A DNA stretch of 23,936 nucleotides, taken from a virus. Position 1 is the first letter of the stretch, and every line of letters starts with the position of its first letter. The translations under genes and the position numbers were made by a program. The DNA lies in the IMG/VR virus record IMGVR_UViG_3300046095_000103, positions 1 to 23,936 of that record. The stretch is one strand, 5' to 3'. Of this stretch, positions 15,720-22,836 are shown in pieces. Below the pieces are notes generated by a model. The model was not told where the DNA came from. It was given only the letters and a program-made list of their open reading frames with translations, and did not search any database.

Positions 15720-17459
15720 TTATCCTTGAGTTACTGTACGTGCCGATGCATTTGTTTTGCCACTCATTGAGAGGCTAGAAAGTAAACTTTGTAGACCCTG
15801 CGGTGGTTGAGAGCCACCTGCTGGAGCCGCGGTGGGAGCAGGGGACGGTTGCTCAACCATAGATGCTTCTCCAGCAGGTGGTAATTCTGGAGCGAACACG
15901 TCATTGATTGCGTCCTCAACCTGCGTGCCCTTCTGTCTTAATCGGATTACTTCTGCAATCTTCTTAACAATTGCAGTTGGGTCTCCGCCATTAGCAATAA
16001 GTTGCGGAATTGCCTGCGCCGAAGCATTAAGAGATGAGATAAGCGAATTACGCATTTCTTCAACTTCTATTTTTTCTTGCTCCTGAGTTACGTTAACTCC
16101 AAATGGCAATTCACGCATTGCTAAGTCCTTGGAGATTAACTTACCCCCAAGGGCCTGCAACATAAAGATAAGTCCCTGCGCTGGATTAAGACCAGCCAAC
16201 ATTCCATAACGAACATCTGCAGAGTAATCTCCCTTAATATCCTTTGACGGTAGATACTCAATTGCATAAGGACTACCCGCATCAATACCACGAATGGATT
16301 TTGTTTCATTAAAGATTTTCTCATCTACTTCAAAACAAAGTGATATAACAGTCTTTAATGTAGATGCAAGAATAGCCTGCGCTGATTTAACCTGTGTATC
16401 AAATCCACCCATAAGGGCTTGAACACCTTGACCAGTAATGATTGAAGCATCAAGATTTCCAGTACGTGATTCAGGATAGCGTGTACCCATACGCAATTCG
16501 TTTTGTAGAACTGCTTGCTCATTAAACAATGAGCCAGATACTGGTAGTTCAACTCGGCGTACTCCCGCAGGATTTTTAGTGCGGATAACTCCGTCACCAC
16601 CGAATTGGAACTCGTTCACATCGTCAGGAACAATCAATGGTGACTGAACAGCCTTCTCTGTTGCTTCCATCGCAAGTAATGCGAATCTATTACGAAGCAA
16701 TTGAATGCCGAGTACATCATCAAACTGTCCACGCATCTCTCCATCAACGGTTGGTCGTCTTGCGACTACAACCATTAACTTGCCAATAGGATTCTTGGCA
16801 CGGGAGATAACGAGATTCTGACGTTCTGGAACGTAGATAATAGATTGATGCTGGTCGTAGTAACGAACAATCTCAAATCTACTATTCATGTCTTGGTCGT
16901 ATCCGTCACGACCAAGTAAAACGTCAGCATGCTCTGGGAATTGAGAAATCAATTCAGCCAGTGGCATGGCATAACGCTTAGCAAAAGCAACGCAGCGTCC
17001 GTAGCGGTCAAATTCAGGATACGCCCCGACAGGACTTTCTACGCGAATACGCGGCAACTTTGCTTCAGTGTCCAATTCAATAATGAACGGAACAAACCCA
17101 AATGTTACATACCAATCTGCTCCAGTATACATCTGTACTTGCAAATCGGAATTATAAAAATAGTTAGCAGCAATACGAGTACGGTTGTCTGCTGCTTTAC
17201 GAGCACGGTCTTTAACTTGACTAACTACTGAGCAGTTAACTGCAGGTAACGGAGCCATAACTTCAGATAAGTCACGGGCTACAATGTCAACAAAGTTAGC
17301 AACTACGTTAGCCTCTATACCTTCTGGAAAAAAATCAGGATATACAGTAGCAATCTTACCCTGACGCACTAGTAGTACATCTTGCTGACGTGAATCACGG
17401 TCACGGGTACGGTCTTTTAAAGACGCAACACGTGCAAAAATTTGCTTATCAGTTAGCAT
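15720..17459 (-). CDS. Portal protein, 579 aa
   Basis: The gene lies downstream of terminase and before the head module. The N-terminal part has the usual portal layout: a helical start (DKQIFARVASLKDRTRDRDS), then YPDFFPEGIEANVVANFVDI and a beta-rich clip/wing region. The middle has the long helix FALLAMEATEKAVQSPLIVP and the segment GNLDASIITGQGVQALMGGF (337-356). After it, FDTQVKSAQAILASTLKTVI fits the channel-lining helix area. The last 60 residues are Pro/Ala/Gln-rich (EQPSPAPTAAPAGGSQPPQG) and probably disordered. Portals form the 12-fold ring through which terminase packs DNA. The start overlaps the upstream stop as TAATG with AAGGAA upstream. The call rests on overall pattern and position. 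Confidence 0.88.
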   Translation of the reverse strand: MLTDKQIFARVASLKDRTRDRDSRQQDVLLVRQGKIATVYPDFFPEGIEANVVANFVDIVARDLSEVMAPLPAVNCSVVSQVKDRARKAADNRTRIAANYFYNSDLQVQMYTGADWYVTFGFVPFIIELDTEAKLPRIRVESPVGAYPEFDRYGRCVAFAKRYAMPLAELISQFPEHADVLLGRDGYDQDMNSRFEIVRYYDQHQSIIYVPERQNLVISRAKNPIGKLMVVVARRPTVDGEMRGQFDDVLGIQLLRNRFALLAMEATEKAVQSPLIVPDDVNEFQFGGDGVIRTKNPAGVRRVELPVSGSLFNEQAVLQNELRMGTRYPESRTGNLDASIITGQGVQALMGGFDTQVKSAQAILASTLKTVISLCFEVDEKIFNETKSIRGIDAGSPYAIEYLPSKDIKGDYSADVRYGMLAGLNPAQGLIFMLQALGGKLISKDLAMRELPFGVNVTQEQEKIEVEEMRNSLISSLNASAQAIPQLIANGGDPTAIVKKIAEVIRLRQKGTQVEDAINDVFAPELPPAGEASMVEQPSPAPTAAPAGGSQPPQGLQSLLSSLSMSGKTNASARTVTQG

Positions 17460-18892
17460 TATTTACTATTCCTTTTTGCTTGTGCAATGGCTTGTGCAAT
17501 GGCTTTTCTTTGTGCTGGCGTAAGTCTCTTTTTTAACTCTGCTAAACGCTTATCACGTGCTACTTCTGCTGCACGACGAGAACGAGTACGAGCCTTCATT
17601 GTTTCTATTCTGCGTTCTGGAGTTACATACTTGCGCTTTGGCGCATCTTTAGGACCAGCGGGTTTTCTATTAGCACCTTTAGCAATCTTCTCACGTAAGA
17701 TTCCTTGAATACCACGTGCATCCATTGTCCGCATTGCTGCTTTTTCTTCTTTAGTTAGTTCAGCAAATGCTTTCCTAATTGCAACAAGTTCATCTTTAGG
17801 TGGTAAATCTTCTCTAACTTTTGGTGAACGTGCTTCAATAGTTTTATTACCACGAGTAGAACGTGCTCCAATACCAATAGTGCCTTCTGGATAAAACTCA
17901 CCACGGATTATTTGGCCTTGCGGTACATCTTCAGCATCTACATCGCGCTCACGCTCTGCGCGACCTTTATTCTTATAATCTTTTTTACGCATTTCTTCTT
18001 GTGCATTACGCTTGCGAAGCATTTCTTCTTGAGTACGTGGTCGTTCTTTTAATTCAGTTTTTTTACTTTTAACAGGAGGTTTAGTTACGGAACTTTTACC
18101 AGTAATTCTTCCTCTAGCATTAGCCGCTATACGGCGTTGCTTTGCTGCTTCTCTAGCCTCTTTTATTTCTTTAGCAGTTTTTTTAACTGCTGGCTTTGTA
18201 ATTTTGACAGATGTATCTGTTGACTTATTAACACGCATTTTGGGCTTTTGGAATTTACTTGCGCCACTAAAACCTTCTGGTGGTCGTACTCGTCTTGCAA
18301 TTTTAGTAGCATCACCTGTAGACAAAGGACGTTGTTCTGCACGTTCAGCAATTCTTGCTCTTGCTTTAGGAGACTTAGCAATTTCAACCGTAGTACGGCG
18401 ATTACGTTCCGCTCTAATAGCAGCCTTTTTAGTTAATGGTCCTGCTGCTGGCTTACGCTCAAACAGTCTAACTGGTGTCCTAGTTAATTCTTTTTTCTTT
18501 GCAACTTTTGCTACAGTTTGTGCTTTATTACGAGACATAACAACTCTGGCTTTTTCTGTTGCTATTCTTGCTGCTTTTTCAGGATTATCTGCAAGCATGC
18601 GCTTTGCCATTGCTTCAATAGAACCTTCGGCTGGTGACTCTCTAAATGCTTTATCAAGTTTAGGGTCAGAGTATTTAGTTCCTGAATACTCGTAACGCTT
18701 AGGGCCAGTCTTAATTCCTTTGTTTGCTAAGGTTTTAGCAGCACGGGCTTCGTTGCGAACAACTAGTTCAGCAACCTGACGCTTAGTTAATCCTTTTGCG
18801 GCAGCAGAGGTTAATGCTTTTTTAGCAGCAGTGGATACAGCGGCGCGGGCGATAAGAGATGCCACGCCAGCGGCTATCAATGGTACTGGCAT
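17459..18892 (-). CDS. Long Lys/Arg-rich protein, 477 aa, unknown
   Basis: The N-terminus (MPVPLIAAGVASLIARAAVS) is an Ala-rich hydrophobic helix and is nearly shared with the next upstream gene. The remaining ~440 residues are very rich in Lys, Arg and Ala, with many KKTA, KPPVKSKKTELK and RRAAEVARDKRLAELKKRLT segments, and look partly helical, partly disordered. There is no recognisable enzymatic domain. The composition recalls histone-like or core proteins. Its place between terminase and portal is unusual. It may be packed in the head with DNA or ejected, with the N-terminal helix touching a membrane; this is inference. It follows its neighbour by 9 nt and overlaps the portal start by 1 nt. 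Confidence 0.7.
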   Translation of the reverse strand: MPVPLIAAGVASLIARAAVSTAAKKALTSAAAKGLTKRQVAELVVRNEARAAKTLANKGIKTGPKRYEYSGTKYSDPKLDKAFRESPAEGSIEAMAKRMLADNPEKAARIATEKARVVMSRNKAQTVAKVAKKKELTRTPVRLFERKPAAGPLTKKAAIRAERNRRTTVEIAKSPKARARIAERAEQRPLSTGDATKIARRVRPPEGFSGASKFQKPKMRVNKSTDTSVKITKPAVKKTAKEIKEAREAAKQRRIAANARGRITGKSSVTKPPVKSKKTELKERPRTQEEMLRKRNAQEEMRKKDYKNKGRAERERDVDAEDVPQGQIIRGEFYPEGTIGIGARSTRGNKTIEARSPKVREDLPPKDELVAIRKAFAELTKEEKAAMRTMDARGIQGILREKIAKGANRKPAGPKDAPKRKYVTPERRIETMKARTRSRRAAEVARDKRLAELKKRLTPAQRKAIAQAIAQAKRNSK

Positions 18893-18901
18893 CTTTACTC
18901 C

Positions 18902-19618
18902 TTACTTCTTCTTTGGTGTTGCTCTAACCGCACGCTTACGAAGCATTGCTGGTCTATTGCTTCCACTATTAATTTTTACAGTTCCTTTAGGTGGATTTTT
19001 TGGATTAGGTACTGGTTTACGTGCTGGCTTACGTGCAGCAACTGTACGTGGAGTAAACACTTTAGGTCTTGCACCAAGTTTGCTATCTTTAACTGGCACT
19101 TCAACAAAATTATCAGAACTGCCTTTTGTTGGTTTTGCAGAATTAATTTTAACGCGATTTCTTGTAGACCACGTAGTATCTTTAGATGTACGTGGAGTAG
19201 TTGCTTTATTTCTTTCAGCGGTTGCTAATTTTTTACCAGCAATATTAGCCTTACGTGTAGTCTGTGCACGCATGGCTGCATCGCTGGCAGCGTCTTGCAT
19301 TTCATACATATTGCCATGCCGACCTGCTCCTTCTTCATATTCTTTAGCAGCCTTGTCGTATGCTCTGCCACGAGAACTATCAAATTTATAAAATGCTTTT
19401 GCTTGATTGGGAGGATTAGGAACTTGCTTACGAGCAGGCTTTACCTTAACATTAGATTTAGGTGCAGCAAGACGTTTTCTATTAGCAGCACTTACACGTA
19501 TTGTATTTGGTAATACTTTTTTTGCTGCTGCTTTCTTTATTAATTCTTGTGCAGCCTTCTTTGCTGCAAGACGAGCAGCAATTGCTGCTGCTCCCGCTAC
19601 TATCGCTGGTACTGGCAT
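18902..19618 (-). CDS. Long Lys/Arg-rich protein, 238 aa, MPVP N-terminus, unknown
   Basis: I start it at the ATG at 19618 (MPVPAIVAGAAAIAARLAAK) rather than 15 codons upstream. The internal start matches the N-terminus of the 477-aa neighbour, lies just past the upstream stop, and has an AAAGGG site about 8 nt before it. After the hydrophobic Ala-rich helix (1-35), the protein is basic throughout, with PRKQ/PARKPVPNPK repeats (QVPNPPNQAK and again PVPNPKNPPK) and a final RAVRATPKKK. No domain is recognised. The shared N-terminus suggests the two proteins are paralogs or go to the same place. Confidence 0.7.
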   Translation of the reverse strand: MPVPAIVAGAAAIAARLAAKKAAQELIKKAAAKKVLPNTIRVSAANRKRLAAPKSNVKVKPARKQVPNPPNQAKAFYKFDSSRGRAYDKAAKEYEEGAGRHGNMYEMQDAASDAAMRAQTTRKANIAGKKLATAERNKATTPRTSKDTTWSTRNRVKINSAKPTKGSSDNFVEVPVKDSKLGARPKVFTPRTVAARKPARKPVPNPKNPPKGTVKINSGSNRPAMLRKRAVRATPKKK

Positions 19619-19619
19619 A

Positions 19620-20384
19620 TTACTTACCCTTTGCTTTTTGACCAGAGCGTGTGCGCTTAGCACTTGCTGGTTTAGGTTTTAGATTAGACTTCTTTGAAAC
19701 AGCGTATGCTCCGCCTGCTGCTCCCGCACCAGCAATGCCAGTTCCAGTAGCAACTTTCTTTACAGTGCGAGTTGTATTAGATTGCATAGATTTTTTCATG
19801 CCTTTGGTTTCACGCTTTGCTTGACGATAAGCAGCAGCATAAGCCTTTGCTTTTTCACCTTCACGAATAGCATCAAATTTATCTAACTGGCCAAGAGTCA
19901 TATTATCTGGAACACCCTTGCGTAATCCACCTAGCGATGGTGTACTTAATGCAGGCATGCCTTTAACTTCTACGCCAGGAAATGGTTTATCAAGACCCAT
20001 TTTAATTTTAAAAGCATTTGAGTCGCCAACAGTTGTTGAACCATAAGAACCTTTTTTAGTACTTTGCCTAGCAATTTTTTTTGTTGTTTTAGCAAGTTGC
20101 TTAGTGCCTTGCTTCATGCGCTTTGCTTGCCCAATTGTCATGTTAGGAGTTTGTTTTAAATCTGGAGAACGTGCAATAATCTCTTTATCTTTTGCAATTC
20201 GTTTAGTCTTGTTAAAAGAGTCAACACCCTTTTTAACAATCTTTCCAGCCTTAAGAAACTTACCAGGTCCTATAAGCATGGCGGCATTGGCAGTTGCATC
20301 CTTAAGAATTTTTTTATTACTTACCTTAGGCTTTGCATCGGCTGCTTTTTTAATTGCTTTTGCCGCTTGTCCAGTCCGTGCCAT
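19620..20384 (-). CDS. Basic protein with a Gly/Ala hydrophobic segment, 254 aa, unknown
   Basis: The protein is Lys-rich from the start (MARTGQAAKAIKKAADAKPK). It has a short hydrophobic patch near residues 32-45 (ATANAAMLIGPGKF) and a Gly/Ala-rich stretch near the C-terminus (ATGTGIAGAGAAGGAYAVSK) that could enter a membrane. A Lys/Arg-rich tail follows (KPKPASAKRTRSGQKAKGK). The middle holds NMTIGQAKRMKQGTKQLAKT and, later, the related NMTLGQLDKFDAIREG, a possible internal repeat. No enzyme motif is seen. It is the first gene after terminase, 9 nt downstream, and ends 1 nt before the next ATG. Confidence 0.7.
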   Translation of the reverse strand: MARTGQAAKAIKKAADAKPKVSNKKILKDATANAAMLIGPGKFLKAGKIVKKGVDSFNKTKRIAKDKEIIARSPDLKQTPNMTIGQAKRMKQGTKQLAKTTKKIARQSTKKGSYGSTTVGDSNAFKIKMGLDKPFPGVEVKGMPALSTPSLGGLRKGVPDNMTLGQLDKFDAIREGEKAKAYAAAYRQAKRETKGMKKSMQSNTTRTVKKVATGTGIAGAGAAGGAYAVSKKSNLKPKPASAKRTRSGQKAKGK

Positions 20385-20393
20385 GTTAGTTCC

Positions 20394-22283
20394 TTATCCA
20401 AATTGTTCTTGCCACTGTTCTTGTAGGGCAAGGTCTAGGTTTACGCTTCCACGTTTTGATAGTTGAGCACGGGTAGCCCAACGGTTTTCTGAGTATTTTG
20501 CTATTACTGTGCTCTGTTGCATTAACTCACGTAGGCGTATAAACGCAAACCACATAGCCATAACGCAGTCAGTCTTGCCTTTGGTATCTGGTTTCCAAGT
20601 TATGAGTTGTTGGATTAAAGCCTTGATTCCCTCTGAACCATCAGCGGAAGGAAACTCAATCGTATTGTTCTTTTGGAATACTCCATCGTGCATAGTGCCT
20701 AGCATCGTTGACATAGATGCAACACCGTGGGATGTATCCCACTTGTTCTTCTGTGTAAAGTGTGGCTTTAAACTACAGCCGTATTGCGATAGCCATTGAC
20801 GTAAATCTGTATCTAGTTCATAGGCTTTCTGGTGTGCGTTAATTTCAACACGAAACTCATTAGGACTGTACTTGATTGTAAACTCTTCAATCATGGCACG
20901 AATTTTTTGCGGCGTAGGCTCAGACATGTTCTCACAGTCCAGCACATACATCTTTCCATCTACTCGGTTATAGGTAACCGCTACAAATGCAGCATGGCCT
21001 CTGCCCATAGCAGGGTCAAAACCAACAACTGTGTAACCTTCTACGTGGTTCGGATGTCCCACCACGCCCTGTTTTAATGGACCTCGCTTACGCATACCCT
21101 TGGTGCAAGCCTGCACCAGTGCGGGTGGGAAGATGGAATCTTCTTCGACATCCTCTTGTTGGTAGACTAAAGCCCAAGTACTAGGAGTTACTTCACTGCG
21201 CCGTTTAAACAAAGACGGTCCATCCCACTTGGGATATAGCCCTTGCTCATCGGGTAATTCATCTTCGTCTCCATCCCAAGGATGGTCAGACTTGGGCCAA
21301 AGGGTTACCCAGTCTTCTGGTTTCTCCCCATACTCCAATACCGCAGGCATAGCCATGTAAGTAAATGGGCACTTACCACCAGACCAATGCTTCGGATTAC
21401 GAAGTTCTTTATAAAAATCATTCGCCGCAATTCGTGTCCCTACAATCAACAACTTGCCATTCTTACCCAAACGGGTAATAACTTCTTTTTGTAACCAGTT
21501 AATCTGCTTGTCCCATTCATGGGCATTGGCAGTGGTAATGCAGTCATCCAAGATAATCAGGTCAGCACGAGCACCGTAAATCTGACCACCCATACCAAGT
21601 GCTTGGATGGTTGGGTCTTTTTCGGATGAGTCTCTAGCATCGCTACCAAGGTAGACGGTATCTACCTTCCAGGTATCAGCGTCTTGTTTCCAACCACCCT
21701 CAGGTCCATAGGTTGTCTGTAGTTTTAGCCAACGTGGGTGGGATAGTCTTTGCTTGATTGAGTAGACAAACTCTCGCGCTTTGTTAAGGGTCTTACTGAC
21801 CACAATAATGCGCACATTAGGATTAAGGGCAATTCGGTATGTAGAGTAGTTAACCGTTACAACGGTTGACTTAGCATGCTCAGGGGGTACGTTAACCAAT
21901 AATCGGTTCTGGTCCCCGTCTTCATAAATCATAGACTCATGTACCCATGAAGGTTCATAACCCTCTAGTAGGTCAATCCAGTCCTGATGGTGTGGAAAGA
22001 CCTGCTGGTTTAAAAATACTTCAGAAAACTGTGAAAAGGAAATCTCATCCTTTGCCACTCCGAGGGAGATGGTGGACTTATTTTTGGCATCAGCCTTAGC
22101 ATCCTCTAGGTCTCGGGCAAACTTTTTATCCCTTGATATCCAGATTCTTAGGGTATCTTCCTTGTAACCAATCTGAACCATAGCCCTAGCAGCAGGCATT
22201 CCTTCGGCAACCAACGCCAAGAATTTAGCCTTGGCCCCCGCCATTTTTTTGGTACGTGGGTTATTACTTTTACTGAATGTCAT
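20394..22283 (-). CDS. terL: Terminase large subunit with N-terminal HTH-like region, 629 aa
   Basis: This is the DNA-packaging motor. Residues about 16-66 resemble the helix-turn-helix of small terminase subunits (FLALVAEGMPAARAMVQIGY then TLRIWISRDKKFARDLEDA). The ATPase domain has a Walker A variant VPPEHAKST (132-140), Walker B LIILDD (242-247) and a VGTR coupling motif (281-284). The RNase H-like nuclease has Asp423 (VVGFDPAMG), Glu480 (FRVEINA) and Asp572 (KTDCVMAMW), the expected acidic triad. The length is above the usual 450-550 because of the N-terminal extension. No separate small subunit is visible. AAAAGGG lies 6 nt before ATG. It is the first minus-strand gene after the divergent region, so its promoter should be in 22284-22836. 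Confidence 0.96.
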   Translation of the reverse strand: MTFSKSNNPRTKKMAGAKAKFLALVAEGMPAARAMVQIGYKEDTLRIWISRDKKFARDLEDAKADAKNKSTISLGVAKDEISFSQFSEVFLNQQVFPHHQDWIDLLEGYEPSWVHESMIYEDGDQNRLLVNVPPEHAKSTVVTVNYSTYRIALNPNVRIIVVSKTLNKAREFVYSIKQRLSHPRWLKLQTTYGPEGGWKQDADTWKVDTVYLGSDARDSSEKDPTIQALGMGGQIYGARADLIILDDCITTANAHEWDKQINWLQKEVITRLGKNGKLLIVGTRIAANDFYKELRNPKHWSGGKCPFTYMAMPAVLEYGEKPEDWVTLWPKSDHPWDGDEDELPDEQGLYPKWDGPSLFKRRSEVTPSTWALVYQQEDVEEDSIFPPALVQACTKGMRKRGPLKQGVVGHPNHVEGYTVVGFDPAMGRGHAAFVAVTYNRVDGKMYVLDCENMSEPTPQKIRAMIEEFTIKYSPNEFRVEINAHQKAYELDTDLRQWLSQYGCSLKPHFTQKNKWDTSHGVASMSTMLGTMHDGVFQKNNTIEFPSADGSEGIKALIQQLITWKPDTKGKTDCVMAMWFAFIRLRELMQQSTVIAKYSENRWATRAQLSKRGSVNLDLALQEQWQEQFG

Positions 22284-22321
22284 CTATGTCCCTTTTGGGC
22301 AGAATTTACCCGCTTACAATA

Positions 22322-22366
22322 GTCTGTTATACAGCCTGTTGTAACAGACAGTAGATACAGTCTGTA
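22322..22366. repeat. Cluster of CTGT/ACAG inverted repeats upstream of terL
   Basis: GTCTGTTA (22322-22329) pairs with TAACAGAC (22342-22349). It is followed by the short palindrome TACAG-T-CTGTA (22356-22366). The recurring (T)CTGT/ACAG(A) unit looks like a repressor or activator operator near the terL start; the regulator is not identified. Confidence 0.5.
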
Positions 22367-22367
22367 C

Positions 22368-22420
22368 GCAAGGGCCTGAAGCCCTTGCTATAGTATCGGC
22401 AATAAATTGCCTCTACTATA
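22368..22420. other. Two adjacent hairpins
   Basis: The first is GCAAGGGC-CTGAA-GCCCTTGC (22368-22388), a perfect 8-bp stem. The second is TATAGTA/TACTATA enclosing GGCAAT-AA-ATTGCC (22389-22420), with a symmetrical TC/TC internal mismatch. They lie back to back with no gap. Neither has a T-run, so ordinary terminators are unlikely. Confidence 0.6.
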
Positions 22421-22461
22421 TATTAATCCGTTCAAACACCCATTCCGAACACTTTGCAGCC

Positions 22462-22477
22462 TGTGATTTACATCACA
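22462..22477. promoter_or_regulatory. GlxR/Crp-type binding site
   Basis: TGTGATTTACATCACA is a perfect match to TGTGA-N6-TCACA, including the central TA of the actinobacterial GlxR consensus TGTGA-N2-TA-N2-TCACA. One flanking pair extends the symmetry (C...G). The Crp family binds cAMP and activates or represses nearby promoters. A host regulator binding here could connect phage gene expression to host carbon state. Confidence 0.55.
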
Positions 22478-22516
22478 GTACTATAACCGCAGGTCAGACC
22501 TATATTGATAGTACTG
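22476..22516. repeat. Nested inverted repeat (cruciform-like)
   Basis: CAGTACTAT (22476-22484) pairs with ATAGTACTG (22508-22516). Inside are two symmetrical 6-nt spacers around AGGTC-A-GACCT (22491-22501). The left arm overlaps the GlxR-like site by two bases. Confidence 0.6.
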
Positions 22517-22533
22517 GGGCATAGGCATACTGT
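22505..22533 (+). promoter_or_regulatory. Possible sigma-70-type promoter for the plus-strand genes
   Basis: TTGATA (-35, 5 of 6), a 17-nt spacer and TACTGT (a TAnnnT -10) would start transcription near 22540. The GlxR-like site centre would then be about 70 bp upstream, close to the class I position for Crp activation. The -10 is weak, so this is only a candidate. Confidence 0.25.
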
Positions 22534-22551
22534 TGTACGGGAAATATTTAG

Positions 22552-22566
22552 GTAGAGATACTCTAC
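22552..22566. repeat. Short palindrome GTAGAG-ATA-CTCTAC
   Basis: Six-base perfect arms with a 3-nt centre, just downstream of the possible start of transcription. It could be an operator. Confidence 0.4.
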
Positions 22567-22583
22567 TGTATCCAAAAGCAATT

Positions 22584-22619
22584 AAACAGTCAGGGGTCAT
22601 TTAGACCCCAGAACTGTTT
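22584..22619. other. Long two-part hairpin
   Basis: AAACAGT pairs with ACTGTTT (outer, 7 bp). Inside, GGGGTC-ATTTA-GACCCC pairs (6 bp), with a small internal loop (CA opposite AGA). No T-run follows on either strand. It is likely an RNA structural element or a protein-binding site. Confidence 0.55.
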
Positions 22620-22625
22620 GCTACC

Positions 22626-22670
22626 GCTCAGTTTGTACTGTTAGATAGTGCGCTGAGCAGGAGGCTATCT
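22626..22670 (+). other. Interleaved stems, possible H-type pseudoknot
   Basis: GCTCAG (22626-22631) can pair with CTGAGC (22653-22658). AGATAG (22643-22648) can pair with CTATCT (22665-22670). The pairs interleave, so they would form a pseudoknot or be mutually exclusive alternatives. Confidence 0.35.
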
Positions 22671-22751
22671 CGGCGCTCCCTTAACAATAATACTTCCGCG
22701 CCCCAGTTAAATAAAAACCCTGGCTGGCTGAGGCAGTCGGGCTGTTCCGTA

Positions 22752-22788
22752 GCATGGCAGTCCAGCAAACTACACTGGACAGCCATGC
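22752..22788 (+). other. Strong hairpin upstream of the first plus-strand gene
   Basis: GCATGGC pairs with GCCATGC and GTCCAG with CTGGAC, separated by a single A/A mismatch, with a 9-nt loop (CAAACTACA). The total of 13 bp makes it one of the most stable structures in the region. It would be in the 5' leader of the 22837 gene. Confidence 0.6.
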
Positions 22789-22799
22789 CTTGGCTGAAG

Positions 22800-22824
22800 T
22801 TGTAGTTGGAAATACTAACTACAA
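22800..22824 (+). other. Hairpin directly before the ribosome site of the 22837 gene
   Basis: TTGTAGTT and AACTACAA form a perfect 8-bp stem with a 9-nt loop. The ribosome site AAGGA (22827-22831) begins 2 nt after the stem, so folding could limit or expose translation initiation. Confidence 0.5.
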
Positions 22825-22836
22825 GAAAGGAAAGAA

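Larger units (their letters stand above)
22284..22836. other. Divergent intergenic region rich in palindromes; no gene seen
   Basis: The region separates the minus-strand structural block from the plus-strand genes. It has no credible gene: the one longer minus-strand frame (22628-22849) has no ribosome site and overlaps the start of the plus-strand gene. It contains at least ten inverted repeats, listed separately. Candidate roles are divergent promoters with operators, a packaging start (cos/pac) next to terL, a replication origin, or structured leader RNA. I cannot decide among them by reading. Confidence 0.75.

Noticed and set aside
18204-18695. 163-codon plus-strand frame, hydrophobic
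   Set aside because: Antisense to the Lys/Arg-rich 477-aa gene; Lys/Arg codons read backwards give Leu/Phe/Ser, so the hydrophobic look is an artefact.
18831-19391. 186-codon plus-strand frame with hydrophobic segments
   Set aside because: Runs antisense across two basic genes; same reverse-codon artefact.
19619-19663. ATG at 19663 as start of the 238-aa protein
   Set aside because: The internal ATG at 19618 restores the MPVP N-terminus shared with the neighbour and avoids a 44-nt overlap.
22368-22388. 8-bp hairpin as a transcription terminator
   Set aside because: No T-run follows on either strand, and it lies between divergent units.
22284-22836. tRNA gene or CRISPR array in the structured region
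   Set aside because: No GGTTCGA-type T-arm or cloverleaf was found, and the repeats are inverted and different from one another, not direct and evenly spaced.
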